Source: Flavihumibacter sp. ZG627
GTDB lineage: Bacteria; Bacteroidota; Bacteroidia; Chitinophagales; Chitinophagaceae
DNA length: 64,000 nucleotides
Direction: 5' to 3'
Assembly (NCBI RefSeq): GCF_000814325.1
Contig: NZ_JPHF01000013.1
Location: 1-64,000 of the forward strand
Position 1 is the first letter of the stretch, and every line of letters starts with the position of its first letter. The notes under the pieces were generated by a model that saw nothing but the letters and a program-made list of their open reading frames with translations, was not told the origin of the DNA and searched no databases. The position numbers and the translations under genes are program-made. Below, in pieces: positions 9,460 through 16,162 of this stretch.

Positions 9460-9825
9460 TTAAAAAAGATTATCAGAAGCATTCATACCTGAGATCAACT
9501 TGAATGACCTAACTAATTTTTCCTGCATTTCTGTAAGGTCTATGTCTTTCAGATATCCATTGTCGTTCGCGATATCAAGTATGGCGTCTATTTCCATTAC
9601 AGATCCCCGGGCTATTTCAAAATAACGTTTTCGTTCAGCATCAGACTTTCTTGATGCTCCTTCGGCAATATTCAAGTATACTGAAACGGCTGCTCTTCGA
9701 ATCTGAGCTGTAATTCCATATTTTTCATGAAGAGGGAATCGGTTAGATAATTCATAACATTCATTTACTAAAGATCTGGCATAAGAATACCCAACTAATC
9801 TGCGATGATTGAGATTTAAAAACAT
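9460..9825 (-). CDS. Four-helix bundle protein (23S rRNA intervening-sequence family)
   Basis: A 121-residue protein of the S23/IVS four-helix bundle family (TIGR02436 type), seen from ARSLVNECYELSNRFP ... YGITAQIRRAAVSVYLNIAEGASR ... FEIARGSVMEIDAIL. Relatives are found inside 23S rRNA intervening sequences of Leptospira and Coxiella, and as Avd accessory proteins of diversity-generating retroelements; free-standing copies are frequent in Bacteroidota and their role is unknown. No reverse transcriptase or rRNA gene is in this window. The gene is enclosed by perfect 20-bp inverted repeats that almost touch the flanking stop codons, which suggests it was inserted as a unit between two core genes. 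Confidence 0.9.
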   Translation of the reverse strand: MFLNLNHRRLVGYSYARSLVNECYELSNRFPLHEKYGITAQIRRAAVSVYLNIAEGASRKSDAERKRYFEIARGSVMEIDAILDIANDNGYLKDIDLTEMQEKLVRSFKLISGMNASDNLF

Positions 9826-9893
9826 AACAGTTCAAATCTCCATTATTAATCACCGCCTCCATAGGGTGAAATCACCGATATTGGCTGGCTGCT

Positions 9894-9913
9894 TCCATCC
9901 CTCCATCCCTCCA
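9894..9913 (-). repeat. Right inverted repeat of the four-helix cassette
   Basis: Exact reverse complement of 9431-9450, again made of the GGAGGGAT octamer read on the minus strand. It directly abuts the stop codon (9914-9916) of the transketolase gene. Confidence 0.85.
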
Positions 9914-10753
9914 CTAATAGTCCCCCAGTGTTTCGGCCTGTTGTGACAGGGCTTTGGCGAGTTGTTCATCATTAGGAGCTATGCCATGCCATTCGTGGCT
10001 GCCTTCCATGAAATCAATTCCTTTGCCCATTTCTGTTTTCATGAGAATTACAATGGGTTTTCCTTTTCCTGTCAGAGATTTTGCTTCTTCCAGTTTAGCC
10101 ACAACAGCATCCACATCATTGCCGTTTTCCAGGACTAACACATGCCAGCCGAATGCTTCAAACTTTTTATCGAGGGCACCGAGGTTCATTACTTTGGCGG
10201 TGGGACCATCAATTTGCTGACCATTCCAGTCGACGGTAGAAATAAGGTTATCCACTTTATGGTGGGCGGCGAACATTGCGGCTTCCCAGTTCTGGCCTTC
10301 ATCCAGTTCGCCATCGCCATGGAGTGAGAAAACGGTTGTATCCGTTTCGCCATTCAGTTTTTTGCTCAGTGCCGCGCCGATGGCAACGCTCATTCCCTGG
10401 CCAAGCGATCCTGATGCGATCCTGATTCCGGGCAGGTGCTCATGCGTTGCCGGGTGCCCCTGGAGCCTGCTGTTTAGTTTCCGGAAAGTTGCCAGTTCCT
10501 TTATATCGAAATACCCGGCACGCGCCAGGGTAGAGTAATAAACGGGTGATATATGGCCGTTAGAGAGAAAGAAGAGGTCTTCATTGGTGCCATTCATATT
10601 GAATGAAGGATCGTGTTTCATTACCTTAAAAAACAGGGCAGTAAAGTATTCCGTACATCCAAGGGAGCCGCCGGGATGCCCACTTGCAACACCATGAACC
10701 ATTCTGACGATATCTCTGCGTATTTGCGAGGCAACCTCTTGTAAACTAGCCAT
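9914..10753 (-). CDS. Transketolase, N-terminal (thiamine diphosphate-binding) subunit
   Basis: First half of a split transketolase (279 residues against ~650 for the fused enzyme), acting in the non-oxidative pentose phosphate pathway. SGHPGGSLG near the N-terminus, SGSLGQG in the middle and the thiamine diphosphate motif GDGELDEGQNWEA ... VDWNGQ are clear. The C-terminal (pyrimidine-binding) subunit that it needs is not beside it: the neighbours are the four-helix cassette and a glycosyltransferase. It is probably encoded elsewhere in the genome. Confidence 0.93.
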   Translation of the reverse strand: MASLQEVASQIRRDIVRMVHGVASGHPGGSLGCTEYFTALFFKVMKHDPSFNMNGTNEDLFFLSNGHISPVYYSTLARAGYFDIKELATFRKLNSRLQGHPATHEHLPGIRIASGSLGQGMSVAIGAALSKKLNGETDTTVFSLHGDGELDEGQNWEAAMFAAHHKVDNLISTVDWNGQQIDGPTAKVMNLGALDKKFEAFGWHVLVLENGNDVDAVVAKLEEAKSLTGKGKPIVILMKTEMGKGIDFMEGSHEWHGIAPNDEQLAKALSQQAETLGDY

Positions 10754-10880
10754 ATGCCGTTAATTTGTGCGGCAAATCTAACCCATTTACTTCTTTCAAC
10801 AAGAGTAGAAACTAAAACAAAACGAAAAACGTTCATATAAATGTGGCTCGATTTTTTATAGTGGTTTGTAGTTAGATGAC

Positions 10881-10889
10881 TATTTTTGC
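10881..10889 (+). promoter_or_regulatory. Putative -7 promoter element for the WecA/TagO-like gene
   Basis: TATTTTTGC fits the Bacteroidota -7 consensus TAnnTTTG exactly and lies 20 bp before the ATG at 10910. No well-spaced -33 TTTG was found. Confidence 0.4.
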
Positions 10890-10909
10890 TAATCAACAAA
10901 CAAGCATTC

Positions 10910-12040
10910 ATGTTTGATGTAATTCTCGCGTTAACTCTATCCTTTGCAATTTCATTTCTGGCGATACCCGTTATAATCAGGGTTGCTGCGATGAAAAAAC
11001 TATATGATCTTCCCGACGAGCGGAAAGTTCACCAGGCTCCGATACCTGCGTTGGGCGGGTTGGGCATTTTCGCGGGATTCGCATTTTCCACTTTGTTGGT
11101 TGCTGATTTCCAGCAAGGCCGTGAACTCCAGTATTTTCTTGCGGCTTCCCTTGTCATTTATTACCTCGGGCTCAAGGATGATATTATAATTATCTCTCCA
11201 GTAAAGAAATTCATAGGCCAGGTACTGGCTGCATTCATTGTTATTTATTTCGGCAATATCCAGATTGACAGTATGCATGGTTTGATGGGTATATATGGAC
11301 TGCCCCAGCTTTTCAGCCTGGTATTTACATATCTGACCGTTATAGTGATAATCAATTCCTTTAACCTGATTGATGGAGTGGACGGATTGGCGGGAAGCCT
11401 TGGATTTCTTTCTTCCAGTGTTTTTGGAATCTACTTTGTAAGTGTGGGATATATTGCAGAGGCTGTGATGGCATTTTCTATGGCCGGCTCAATACTGGCC
11501 TTCCTTATTTTCAATTTTCAGCCTGCCAGGATTTTTATGGGTGATACCGGCTCACTACTGATTGGGCTGATCAATGCCATATTAGTTATAAGATTCATTA
11601 CGGTGGCCACTTCCCCCGATATTAGTTTACCAATTGCCGCCGCCCCCGCGGTAGGATTTGGAATATTGATGGTGCCCCTGCTAGACACATTAAGGGTATT
11701 CGCCATACGAATTTTTCAACGACGATCCCCCTTTTCTCCAGATAGAAACCATATTCACCATCTTTTTCTGGATAATGGATTCTCTCATCGCTCCGTCGCG
11801 ATATTACTGCTGGCTTTGAATGCCATTACAATTGGACTTGCATTTGCCTTCCATGAGATTGGAAATAACTGGTTAATGGGGCTTTTATTTGGCATTTTCT
11901 TTACCATTATAGGCGCTATGTATATTGCCCGGCAGCGTCGTCCAAGGCTTTATGTTACCCCATCGGCGGAGGTAAATGGAAAAATCGGGAAGGCCAAAAT
12001 CGTTCCACTTACTGAAGAATCGGTTTTACAACAGAAATAA
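10910..12040 (+). CDS. WecA/TagO-family undecaprenyl-phosphate sugar-1-phosphate transferase
   Basis: Polytopic membrane enzyme (376 residues, ~10-11 helices) of the MraY/WecA family, which links a sugar-1-phosphate to undecaprenyl phosphate as the first step of surface polysaccharide synthesis. Family motifs: DERKVHQAPIPALGG, GLKDDI, NLIDGVDGLAG, FMGDTGS and the histidine motif RNHIHH. NLIDGVDGLAG and HIHH point to the WecA/TagO branch rather than MraY. I chose ATG 10910; the frame extends to a TTG at 10886, but that overlaps the -7 element. No other polysaccharide genes are adjacent; the nearest is the Wzx-like flippase at 62 kb. Confidence 0.88.
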   Translation: MFDVILALTLSFAISFLAIPVIIRVAAMKKLYDLPDERKVHQAPIPALGGLGIFAGFAFSTLLVADFQQGRELQYFLAASLVIYYLGLKDDIIIISPVKKFIGQVLAAFIVIYFGNIQIDSMHGLMGIYGLPQLFSLVFTYLTVIVIINSFNLIDGVDGLAGSLGFLSSSVFGIYFVSVGYIAEAVMAFSMAGSILAFLIFNFQPARIFMGDTGSLLIGLINAILVIRFITVATSPDISLPIAAAPAVGFGILMVPLLDTLRVFAIRIFQRRSPFSPDRNHIHHLFLDNGFSHRSVAILLLALNAITIGLAFAFHEIGNNWLMGLLFGIFFTIIGAMYIARQRRPRLYVTPSAEVNGKIGKAKIVPLTEESVLQQK

Positions 12041-12051
12041 AGGCATTTCCT

Positions 12052-12060
12052 TAGTTTTGC
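12052..12060 (+). promoter_or_regulatory. Putative -7 promoter element for frr
   Basis: TAGTTTTGC matches TAnnTTTG, 19 bp upstream of the frr ATG and 11 bp after the stop of the preceding gene. No -33 element of the expected spacing is evident. Confidence 0.4.
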
Positions 12061-12079
12061 CACGATTAATCGTAAACCA

Positions 12080-12643
12080 ATGACAGAAGAGTTATCAATG
12101 ATCATGGAGGATGCCGCTGACTCCATGAAAAAAGCAATCAGCCACCTTGAGGCAGAATTAGTTAAGATACGTGCCGGTAAGGCTAATCCTCAAATGCTGG
12201 ATGGTATCGTCGTTGATTATTATGGATCTAATACACCAATTAGCCAGGTGGCTAATATTATAGCAACTGATGCGCGAACAATTACTGTGCAGCCATGGGA
12301 AAGAAATATGCTTCAACCGATCGAAAGGGCTATCATTAATTCAAATATTGGTATCAATCCGCAGAATGATGGTGTAATGATCCGTATGTTCCTTCCTCCC
12401 ATGACAGAAGAGCGACGCCGGGAACTTGTAAAACGTTGTAACGGAGAAGGCGAACACAGCAAGGTAGCGATCCGAAGCATCCGCAGGGAAGCTATCGAAC
12501 ATATAAAAAAATTACAGAAGGACGGATTAAGCGAAGATGCTGCCAAGGATGCGGAAGCAGATGTTCAGGAACTTACCGACAAACATATTTCTCTTGTTGA
12601 GAAGCATTTGGCAAGCAAGGAGAAGGAGATCATGGCTGTTTAA
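12080..12643 (+). CDS. frr: Ribosome recycling factor
   Basis: RRF (187 residues) works with EF-G to split the post-termination ribosome. Family hallmarks are visible: HLEAELVKIRAGKANPQML, VDYYGSNTPISQVANI, RTITVQPWE, NDGVMIRMFLPPMTEERR and RSIRREAIEHIKKL. Full normal length. Its 3' end overlaps the convergent EamA transporter gene by 14 bp, with no terminator hairpin between them. Confidence 0.97.
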   Translation: MTEELSMIMEDAADSMKKAISHLEAELVKIRAGKANPQMLDGIVVDYYGSNTPISQVANIIATDARTITVQPWERNMLQPIERAIINSNIGINPQNDGVMIRMFLPPMTEERRRELVKRCNGEGEHSKVAIRSIRREAIEHIKKLQKDGLSEDAAKDAEADVQELTDKHISLVEKHLASKEKEIMAV

Positions 12644-13586
12644 TTTGCCTGCTTCCCTTATTCACCATCCAGACTCCCGAAAGTATTACACCCAGGCAAA
12701 TCACCTGCAGTAAGCTGATGGTTTCATTATAAAGCAATCCCCAGCTAATAGCCACAAAAGGGATTCCATAAGTAACCAGGGAAGAAAACAATGTGCCTGC
12801 CCTTTTTACCAGCATATAAAAAAGTATGGATGCGATTGCAGTTCCAAATATTCCCAGCACTGCTGATGCGGCAGTGGAGAGAAGTATATTTTCCATCAGG
12901 AGATCAAATTTAAAATATCCTGTATACCACAGAACCGCAAGCGAAGGAGGAATCAGGAAGGCAAATGCAAATGCGGCAATAGTAACGGAGCCCACACCTT
13001 TTAGATGTTTTCCAACCATATTTACATTAAGACCATAAAGAATGGTTGCGATCAGTACCAGTGATGCATAACCGATATCCTGCATGTTTGCATGTCCTCC
13101 GCTTATAAATAGGAGTACAAGTGCCGCGAAACCTGTTATTACCCCACTCATCTTTAGGAAATTAACTTCCAGTTGAAAGAAAAGAGCTCCCAGGATGATA
13201 GTGAAAAGAGGAGTAAGGGCATTCAGGATTCCGGCAAGGGAACTATCGATCCGGGTTTCTGCTATGCAGAAAAGAAATGCGGGAAAAAAACTACCGAGTA
13301 ATCCCGACAAAATGATTAATCCCATCTTTTCCCTAAGAATGGTTTTTTCAAGCAGAGATTGGGATATGAGGGAATTTGAAGGTGATTCTTTTGGTGATAA
13401 TGGTTGTATGAATTGCTTTACAACTATAGGGAGTAATACCAATCCGGCGCTAAGCATTCTTATTGCCGCAACCTGGTAAGCGCTCAGGGCGGTCATCCCT
13501 GCCTTCATGAGAATAAATGAACTACCCCATATTATGGAAAGCAAAGAAAACAGGAGCCAGTTAACCAGTTTTGTATTTGCATGCAT
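12630..13586 (-). CDS. EamA/DMT-family transporter
   Basis: Inner-membrane protein of the drug/metabolite transporter superfamily with about ten helices in two EamA repeats. The first repeat starts LLFSLLSIIWGSSFILMK and includes AAIRMLSAG; the second ends with SWGLLYNETISLLQVICLG, typical of the family. The substrate is unknown. I chose ATG 13586 (318 residues); an upstream GTG at 13610 would add eight residues. It converges with frr. Confidence 0.85.
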   Translation of the reverse strand: MHANTKLVNWLLFSLLSIIWGSSFILMKAGMTALSAYQVAAIRMLSAGLVLLPIVVKQFIQPLSPKESPSNSLISQSLLEKTILREKMGLIILSGLLGSFFPAFLFCIAETRIDSSLAGILNALTPLFTIILGALFFQLEVNFLKMSGVITGFAALVLLFISGGHANMQDIGYASLVLIATILYGLNVNMVGKHLKGVGSVTIAAFAFAFLIPPSLAVLWYTGYFKFDLLMENILLSTAASAVLGIFGTAIASILFYMLVKRAGTLFSSLVTYGIPFVAISWGLLYNETISLLQVICLGVILSGVWMVNKGSRQIKQP

Positions 13587-13703
13587 AGCTGCTAAATTCA
13601 CGATATGCACCTGTGTGGAAAAATAAATATTATGTTACTCTGATGAATAAGTAGATTGACTTAGAATAATATGTAATCCAACAACCACCTAAATTCAATT
13701 ATT

Positions 13704-14105
13704 ATGGGCTTTTTATCAGATTTTAAAGCATTTGCGACCAAGGGAAATCTTGTTGATATCGCCATCGGTTTCCTGATGGGTACAGCCTTTACAAAGCTGG
13801 TAACGGGTTTTACGACTGGGTTAGTATCGCCCATTATCGGCCTGCTCACAGGCGGTAAGGATTTTTCAAAGATGGAATATGTTGTGAAGCCTGCGGTGAT
13901 TGATGCCGCCGGAACTGTTGTAACTCCGGCTGTTTCATTTCAATATGGCATGTTCTTTACAACGGTATTGGATTTCATTATCATCGCTTTTGTTTGTTAT
14001 TTGTTTATAAAGGCAATACTTCGCAAAGATCCGAATGCGGCTGCTGGTCCTTCATCCACTGATGTGTTGCTTACTGAGATCCGCGACGAACTAAGGAGGA
14101 AATAA
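13704..14105 (+). CDS. mscL: Large-conductance mechanosensitive channel
   Basis: Homopentameric inner-membrane channel that opens under membrane tension and releases solutes during hypo-osmotic shock. The 133 residues show the N-terminal amphipathic helix (MGFLSDFKAFATKGNLVDIAIGF... begins here), TM1 with the GNLVDIAIGF signature, a periplasmic loop with KYV-like segments, TM2 (TTVLDFIIIAFVCYLF) and a charged C-terminal helix ending LLTEIRDELRRK. It stands alone and ends at a strong terminator. Confidence 0.96.
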   Translation: MGFLSDFKAFATKGNLVDIAIGFLMGTAFTKLVTGFTTGLVSPIIGLLTGGKDFSKMEYVVKPAVIDAAGTVVTPAVSFQYGMFFTTVLDFIIIAFVCYLFIKAILRKDPNAAAGPSSTDVLLTEIRDELRRK

Positions 14106-14127
14106 AGATTTACACTTATATTTGCGC

Positions 14128-14160
14128 GGGCATTTTGAATTTTCAAAATGCCCTTTTTTT
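14128..14160 (+). terminator. Rho-independent terminator of mscL
   Basis: A perfect 12-bp inverted repeat (GGGCATTTTGAA at 14128-14139 and its complement at 14142-14153) followed by seven T at 14154-14160, 22 bp after the mscL stop. Confidence 0.9.
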
Positions 14161-14177
14161 AAGACTAAAACTTGTTT

Positions 14178-15221
14178 ATGAAAGCTATCACCACCCTGTT
14201 TTCGTTCGTATTGGCAAGTGCATTGATCCCCGCCACGCTGAGGGCACAGGATGCAGCAGTTTCGGGCATGAAAAAAGCAACCGAGCGTAAAACTTACGAC
14301 GATACTACTTACAAATACAATGAAAAAGGCTGGCGAAAAGGTGGGGCTTTAAGTATAAATCTTGCGCAGGGAAGTAGTTCCAACTGGGCTGCAGGAGCGG
14401 AAAAGTCATCTTTCAGCCTGGCAGGTTACACAACGCTTTTCGCCAATAAAAAGAAGGGAGATTTTTTCTGGGATAATACACTTGACCTGGGTTATGCTAT
14501 GCAAAAGACCAGTTCGCAGGGTAGCCGAAAAACAGATGATAAGATAGATTTATACAGTAAGGTTGGAAAGCTTCTCAGTGAGCATTGGGCAGTTGTTGGC
14601 GTGTATAATCTTCGCACTCAAATGACCGATGGGTATGATTATGACTACCTGAACAAAGGGATTCGTCGCAGGGTATCCGGATTGTTTGCTCCGGCGTATA
14701 TGCTGGTATCGCCTGGACTGGAATGGAAACCAGTTCCTTTCTTCAGCCTGATGCTTTCGCCTATTTCCGCCCGCTGGGTGATTGTTAGCAATGATCCTTA
14801 TAGCTACTATTATGAGAACGGCGATATCCCATTACCCGACGGAGGAACTGAAACCCCGCTGGCAGCACTCTATGGTGTAAATCCAAACAGGAAGGTCTCT
14901 TTTGAGGCAGGCGCCTATATGTCTGCCAATTTTATAAAAGATATTCTGAAGAATGTAAGCTATAAGAGCCGCCTCGATCTTTTCTCCAATTATATTGGCA
15001 AGCGTGATCCCATTACGGATGTTAAACTGAAAGCGCAACCACAAAATATCGATGTGTTCTGGACCAATTCCATCGTAATGAAAGTGAATAAATTTCTGGC
15101 TGTTACCTATAACCTGGATCTTATTTATGATGATGATGTAAAACAGTTTGGAGCCGGGAACAATTCACCAGGAACACAGATACGTTCCTTATTGGGTGTA
15201 GGACTGACCGCTAAATTTTAA
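14178..15221 (+). CDS. DUF3078 outer-membrane-associated protein
   Basis: Exported 347-residue protein of the Bacteroidota-specific DUF3078 family, function unknown. It has a signal peptide (KAITTLFSFVLASALIPATLRAQ) and the family pattern GWRKGGALSINLAQGSSSNW followed by alternating beta strands, as in a barrel, ending with LGVGLTAKF (aromatic last residue). The ATG at 14178 is preferred over an in-frame TTG at 14172. It is isolated, between the mscL terminator and scpA. Confidence 0.85.
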   Translation: MKAITTLFSFVLASALIPATLRAQDAAVSGMKKATERKTYDDTTYKYNEKGWRKGGALSINLAQGSSSNWAAGAEKSSFSLAGYTTLFANKKKGDFFWDNTLDLGYAMQKTSSQGSRKTDDKIDLYSKVGKLLSEHWAVVGVYNLRTQMTDGYDYDYLNKGIRRRVSGLFAPAYMLVSPGLEWKPVPFFSLMLSPISARWVIVSNDPYSYYYENGDIPLPDGGTETPLAALYGVNPNRKVSFEAGAYMSANFIKDILKNVSYKSRLDLFSNYIGKRDPITDVKLKAQPQNIDVFWTNSIVMKVNKFLAVTYNLDLIYDDDVKQFGAGNNSPGTQIRSLLGVGLTAKF

Positions 15222-15232
15222 CTGCGAACCGC

Positions 15233-15277
15233 GTGTCTGACATATGTTCGAACATCCCCTTAATACATGTCAGACAC
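15233..15277. repeat. Nested palindrome between the DUF3078 gene and scpA
   Basis: An 11-bp perfect inverted repeat (GTGTCTGACAT at 15233-15243 and its complement at 15267-15277) encloses a second perfect palindrome, ATGTTCGAACAT, at 15244-15255. No T-tract follows, so it is not a standard intrinsic terminator. It may be a protein-binding site or a REP-like element. Confidence 0.6.
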
Positions 15278-15301
15278 TTAAATAATCCGTAAATTGCCCG
15301 C

Positions 15302-16096
15302 ATGGCGGCGAATCAGATATCATACCAGATCAAACTGGATCAGTTTGAAGGTCCTTTCGATCTTTTGTTATTTTTTATTGAACGGGATGAACTTGATATT
15401 TATAATATACCTATCACAAAGATCATCAACGATTTCCTCGACTTTATCCATGGACAGGAGAAACTGAATATTGAACTTTCGAGTGAATTCATACTCTTTG
15501 TTTCAACGCTGATGCGGATCAAAGCGAGAATGCTGCTTCCACGTAAGGAGGTTGATGCATCCGGAAACGAGATCGATCCGCGCCAGGAACTGATAGACAA
15601 ATTACTGGAATATAAAAAATACAAACAAGCCTCCGCTGAGCTCGCTGAAATGGAGGCTGTTCGAATGCTGATGGTGAAGCGGGGTAATATTAACCGTGAG
15701 TTGGGCACTATCGGGGAAGAAGCATCAGAGGGAACGGAGATTCAGCAGATCACCCTTTTCAAACTGATGAAGTCATTTGAAAAGGTGATGCAAAAAGTTT
15801 ATGACCGAAACAACAAACCTGTTCATACAGTTGTGCAGTATAACTACACTATGGAGCAGAGCAGGGAAAATGTACTTGTGCGCTGCCGTACGGAGAAAAC
15901 AATGTCCTTTGAGAAATTATTCGATGCATGCGAGAATCGGATTCACGCAATCTTTACTTTCCTGAGTATGCTGGAACTTGTTCAGCAGAAATATATGCGC
16001 ATTATGACAGGCGAGGGAAGGAATAACTTTATTGTAGAATGGAATGAAGAGCGGGAAGAGGATAATTTTGAATTTGATTTTGACAATAGGCAATAG
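15302..16096 (+). CDS. scpA: Segregation and condensation protein A
   Basis: Kleisin subunit of the Smc-ScpAB condensin that organises and segregates the chromosome. The N-terminus (YQIKLDQFEGPFDLLLFFI) and the Smc-binding segment DIYNIPITKIINDFL are diagnostic; the C-terminal winged helix includes VVTFLSMLEL-like residues (IFTFLSMLELVQQKY). 264 residues is normal. No scpB is adjacent. The stop codon lies inside a small 7-bp tandem repeat array. Confidence 0.94.
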   Translation: MAANQISYQIKLDQFEGPFDLLLFFIERDELDIYNIPITKIINDFLDFIHGQEKLNIELSSEFILFVSTLMRIKARMLLPRKEVDASGNEIDPRQELIDKLLEYKKYKQASAELAEMEAVRMLMVKRGNINRELGTIGEEASEGTEIQQITLFKLMKSFEKVMQKVYDRNNKPVHTVVQYNYTMEQSRENVLVRCRTEKTMSFEKLFDACENRIHAIFTFLSMLELVQQKYMRIMTGEGRNNFIVEWNEEREEDNFEFDFDNRQ

Positions 16097-16118
16097 CGAA
16101 TAGGCAATTGTGAATAGA
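16084..16118 (+). repeat. Five tandem degenerate heptamers at the scpA 3' end
   Basis: Units CAATAGG, CAATAGC, GAATAGG, CAATTGT and GAATAGA follow each other without gaps. The array includes the last codons and stop of scpA and precedes the terminator at 16123. Two other 7-bp arrays occur at 42233 and 48693. Confidence 0.75.
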
Positions 16119-16122
16119 TAAA

Positions 16123-16152
16123 AGAAAACCGACATCAGGATGTCGGTTTTCT
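16123..16152. terminator. Bidirectional terminator between scpA and dxs
   Basis: A 14-bp perfect stem (AGAAAACCGACATC at 16123-16136 and its complement at 16139-16152) with a very tight loop. It is followed by T-rich sequence on both strands (ctgTTTT on plus, TTTATC on minus) and serves the two convergent genes. Confidence 0.85.
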
Positions 16153-16162
16153 GTTTTAGATA

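Larger units (their letters stand above)
9431..9913 (-). mobile_element. Candidate repeat-bounded four-helix-bundle cassette
   Basis: A 483-bp unit made of one four-helix bundle gene and 20-bp perfect terminal inverted repeats at 9431-9450 and 9894-9913. No target-site duplication is obvious and no transposase is present, so any movement would depend on outside factors. That it is mobile is inferred from the structure and the gene family, not shown. Confidence 0.45.

Noticed and set aside
9460-9825. Diversity-generating retroelement (Avd homology)
   Set aside because: No reverse transcriptase, template repeat or variable repeat pair is in the window.
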